In this document: piece after piece, positions 4,794-6,404 of the stretch
How the letters are laid out: every line of letters begins with the position of its first letter
Position numbering within the stretch: the first letter of the stretch is position 1
Assembly (NCBI GenBank): GCA_002403115.1
Contig: DHHE01000167.1
Coordinates: forward strand, 1 to 6,404
Direction: 5' to 3'
Length of the DNA: 6,404 nucleotides
DNA from: a bacterium UBP2_UBA4780
GTDB taxonomy: Bacteria > Edwardsbacteria > AC1 > EtOH8
Made by a program: the position numbers and the translations under genes
Notes under the pieces: generated by a model
The model's database searches: none
The model's input: the letters and a program-made list of their open reading frames with translations, nothing else
Told to the model about the DNA's origin: nothing

Positions 4794-6404
4794 CTATCTC
4801 ACCTTGACCATCCGCCCGGACCAGGAGGCGCTGCCCGCCTCGATGCGATACAGGTAGACGCCGGCCGCCAGGCTCCTTCCCGAGTCGTCGGCCCCGTCCC
4901 AGGCGATCCGGTGCAGCCCGGCCGGCTGCTGCCCGGCGTCGATGGTCCTCGCCAGCTGCCCGGAGACGTTGTAGACCCTGAGGCTGACCCTCTCCGGGGT
5001 TGATAACTGATATCTGACGGTCGTCGTCCGGCTGAAGGGGTTCGGCCTGGCGCCGCCGAGCGTGGCTGACTCCAGCCTGCCGAGCCGCGGGTTGTCCGGG
5101 CTCCAGGCCAGCTGGTAGGTCCCCAGCCGGTCGATCTCGGCCAGAACCATGCCCTCCCTCTCGTCCAGCACCCCGCCCAGGTATATCCAGCTGTCGCCTT
5201 CGACCCGGTAGATCCCCAACCGCCGCGGGTCGCCGCTCCCCAGCCCGGCCGGGTCGTACCGGAAAGATATCTGGGAGACCGCCCCCAGCGCCAGTCCGGG
5301 CCCGATCTGGACGACCGGGCTGACGGCAGACGCCGGCTGGACCGGCGCCGCGGCCCCGGCCACCACCGCCAGCATCAGGTCGCGAGGGAGCGCCCCCGGC
5401 GCCAGAACGAGAACCACCGTGCCGCCGCAGGCGGCGACGGCTCCCCCGGCCGCCTTGCCGGAGACCACCTCGAAGCGCCGGTCGGCCTTCAGCCACTTGG
5501 TCCCGGCCGAATCCAGCGCCGCCAGATGCACGGTGTGGGTGCCGGCCACCGCAAGCTCGTAGCCGGCCTGGTAGGAGCGGCTGGCTCCGATCCGCGAGAA
5601 GGCCAGCGCCTGGCTGCCGCCAGGGTTCTGCATCAGGGCGGTGTCGATGGCGTTGGGCGTCAGCAGGGCGCTGTTGGCCACGGCCGCTATGGTCAGGTAT
5701 TGGGGGAAGGCCTGGTTCGCAAGCAGACCGATGACGAAGCCAGGCATACCGATGTCGCAGACCATTGTATCCCCGGAACCGGCGGCCATGTTGCTGATAC
5801 CTATGCCGCTGGCGGCCCCGGAGTATGTGTTGCTGTTGGGGTTGGTGCTGTTGGTGAAGGAGACATTCGTCAGATAGGGGTAGAAATCCTTGTAGTCTCC
5901 CCGGTTGTAGACCGACCAGTTGGAGCTGGCCGGGTAGTCCAGCGACTGGGTCCCCTTGGCCTGCTCCAGGTCCACCCCCTTGCGGGCCTCGTTGACGTTG
6001 ATCTGGTTGGTGGGGAACCCGTTGGTGATGACCGTTTCGTCCTGGTGCCAGATGAGAAGCCCCTCGCCGTCCAGCAGGCTGTCGAATCCCGCCTGCTGCC
6101 GGTTCTCGACCAGGAAGTATTCGTTGGCCGCCGGGGTGTTCAGGCGAATCACCCTGCCCGTAGTCTGCACCGGAGGCAGCTTGAAGCCCGCGGTGTCCGA
6201 GGCGATGACCTCGGGCTGGACCCATCCCAGAAACTTCTTGCACCAGGGCGACGGGTGCCCCGGCCGGTGTGGAGTGGAGTTATAGTAGTCCACCCCCCAG
6301 GAGCCCGAGCTCATCAGGCAGTACCGGCCCACCCCCTCGGAGCTGCCGTCGGTGTCGTAGAGGTCCGGGAGGCCCAGGGCGTGCCCCAGCTCGTGGGCGA
6401 AGAC
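4794..6404 (-). CDS. M6-type secreted zinc metallopeptidase with FlgD-like C-terminal domain, partial (5' end beyond window)
   Basis: The frame is open to the window edge; 536 residues are seen and the N-terminus is missing. A GTG at 6332 is internal, because the frame upstream encodes the catalytic site. Numbering from the first visible residue, HELGHALGLPD (4-14) is the HExxHxxGxxD zinc site of the M6 (immune inhibitor A) family, with Glu5 as catalytic base. LMSSGSWG (30-37) follows as the Met-turn-like segment. Further M6 hallmarks are KKFLGWVQPEVI (56-67), EYFLVENRQQAGFD (95-108), GLLIWHQDE (115-123) and GVDLEQAKG (143-151). A beta-rich stretch (about 363-434) precedes a C-terminal FlgD-like immunoglobulin-fold domain (about 449-536, with ARPNPF and AAGVYLYRIEAG). 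In FCB-type bacteria such tails are common on exported proteins, some as type IX-like sorting signals. The role is extracellular proteolysis. It is the first gene seen of the unit with the lipoprotein 12 nt downstream. Confidence 0.92.
   Translation of the reverse strand, partial: VFAHELGHALGLPDLYDTDGSSEGVGRYCLMSSGSWGVDYYNSTPHRPGHPSPWCKKFLGWVQPEVIASDTAGFKLPPVQTTGRVIRLNTPAANEYFLVENRQQAGFDSLLDGEGLLIWHQDETVITNGFPTNQINVNEARKGVDLEQAKGTQSLDYPASSNWSVYNRGDYKDFYPYLTNVSFTNSTNPNSNTYSGAASGIGISNMAAGSGDTMVCDIGMPGFVIGLLANQAFPQYLTIAAVANSALLTPNAIDTALMQNPGGSQALAFSRIGASRSYQAGYELAVAGTHTVHLAALDSAGTKWLKADRRFEVVSGKAAGGAVAACGGTVVLVLAPGALPRDLMLAVVAGAAAPVQPASAVSPVVQIGPGLALGAVSQISFRYDPAGLGSGDPRRLGIYRVEGDSWIYLGGVLDEREGMVLAEIDRLGTYQLAWSPDNPRLGRLESATLGGARPNPFSRTTTVRYQLSTPERVSLRVYNVSGQLARTIDAGQQPAGLHRIAWDGADDSGRSLAAGVYLYRIEAGSASWSGRMVKVR

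Noticed and set aside
4105..6243. A 712-codon open frame on the minus strand over the peptidase and lipoprotein genes
   Set aside because: It is Gly/Arg/Gln-rich, without motifs, and runs through the stop and start of two supported genes. It is a GC-driven shadow.
6330..6332. GTG as the start of the peptidase
   Set aside because: The same frame continues upstream and encodes the HELGH zinc site, so this codon is an internal Val and the gene is cut by the window edge.

Overview
The window is GC-rich bacterial DNA, with codons strongly biased to G or C at the third position. Six genes lie on it, all on the minus strand, so transcription runs from position 6404 towards position 1. The two outermost genes are cut by the window edges. 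No tRNA, rRNA, transposase, CRISPR array or plus-strand gene could be supported. The source is probably an uncultured or little-studied Gram-negative lineage. The reasons are an M6 peptidase with a FlgD-like C-terminal domain (typical of secreted proteins in the FCB group and neighbouring candidate phyla), a lipobox lipoprotein and a type IV pilus ATPase. This placement is inference; no marker gene is present to fix the phylum.

In transcription order, the first block (6404 to 3561) holds an M6-type zinc metallopeptidase (5' part missing), a tetratricopeptide-type lipoprotein 12 nt after it, and a rubrerythrin-like diiron protein 36 nt further on. The peptidase and lipoprotein are very likely co-transcribed and both act outside the cytoplasm. 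The diiron protein may be a passenger or separately expressed. A 134-nt gap follows, holding a run of degenerate 7-nt tandem repeats.

The second block (3426 to 1426) is a tight two-gene unit with a 3-nt gap: a 156-aa protein built from two diverged copies of one small domain, then a PilT-like retraction ATPase of 508 aa. The ATPase is longer than usual because a second, degenerate copy of the PilT N-terminal domain plus an Ala/Pro/Lys-rich linker precedes a complete PilT. The ATPase core has all expected nucleotide-binding motifs. Strong hairpins follow its stop codon.

The stretch 1003 to 1425 has no gene. It holds two 95-nt repeat copies at an exact 100-nt period, each able to form two hairpins, with one base pair exchanged as a pair between copies, and a weaker third copy beside them. 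Beyond it, the last gene (1002 to 1, 3' end missing) encodes a DGQHR-motif protein, a family that includes DndB of DNA phosphorothioation systems. No dnd genes are visible here.

The most interesting points are the duplicated-domain pair (156-aa protein plus double-headed PilT) and the structured tandem repeat between this pair and the DGQHR gene.
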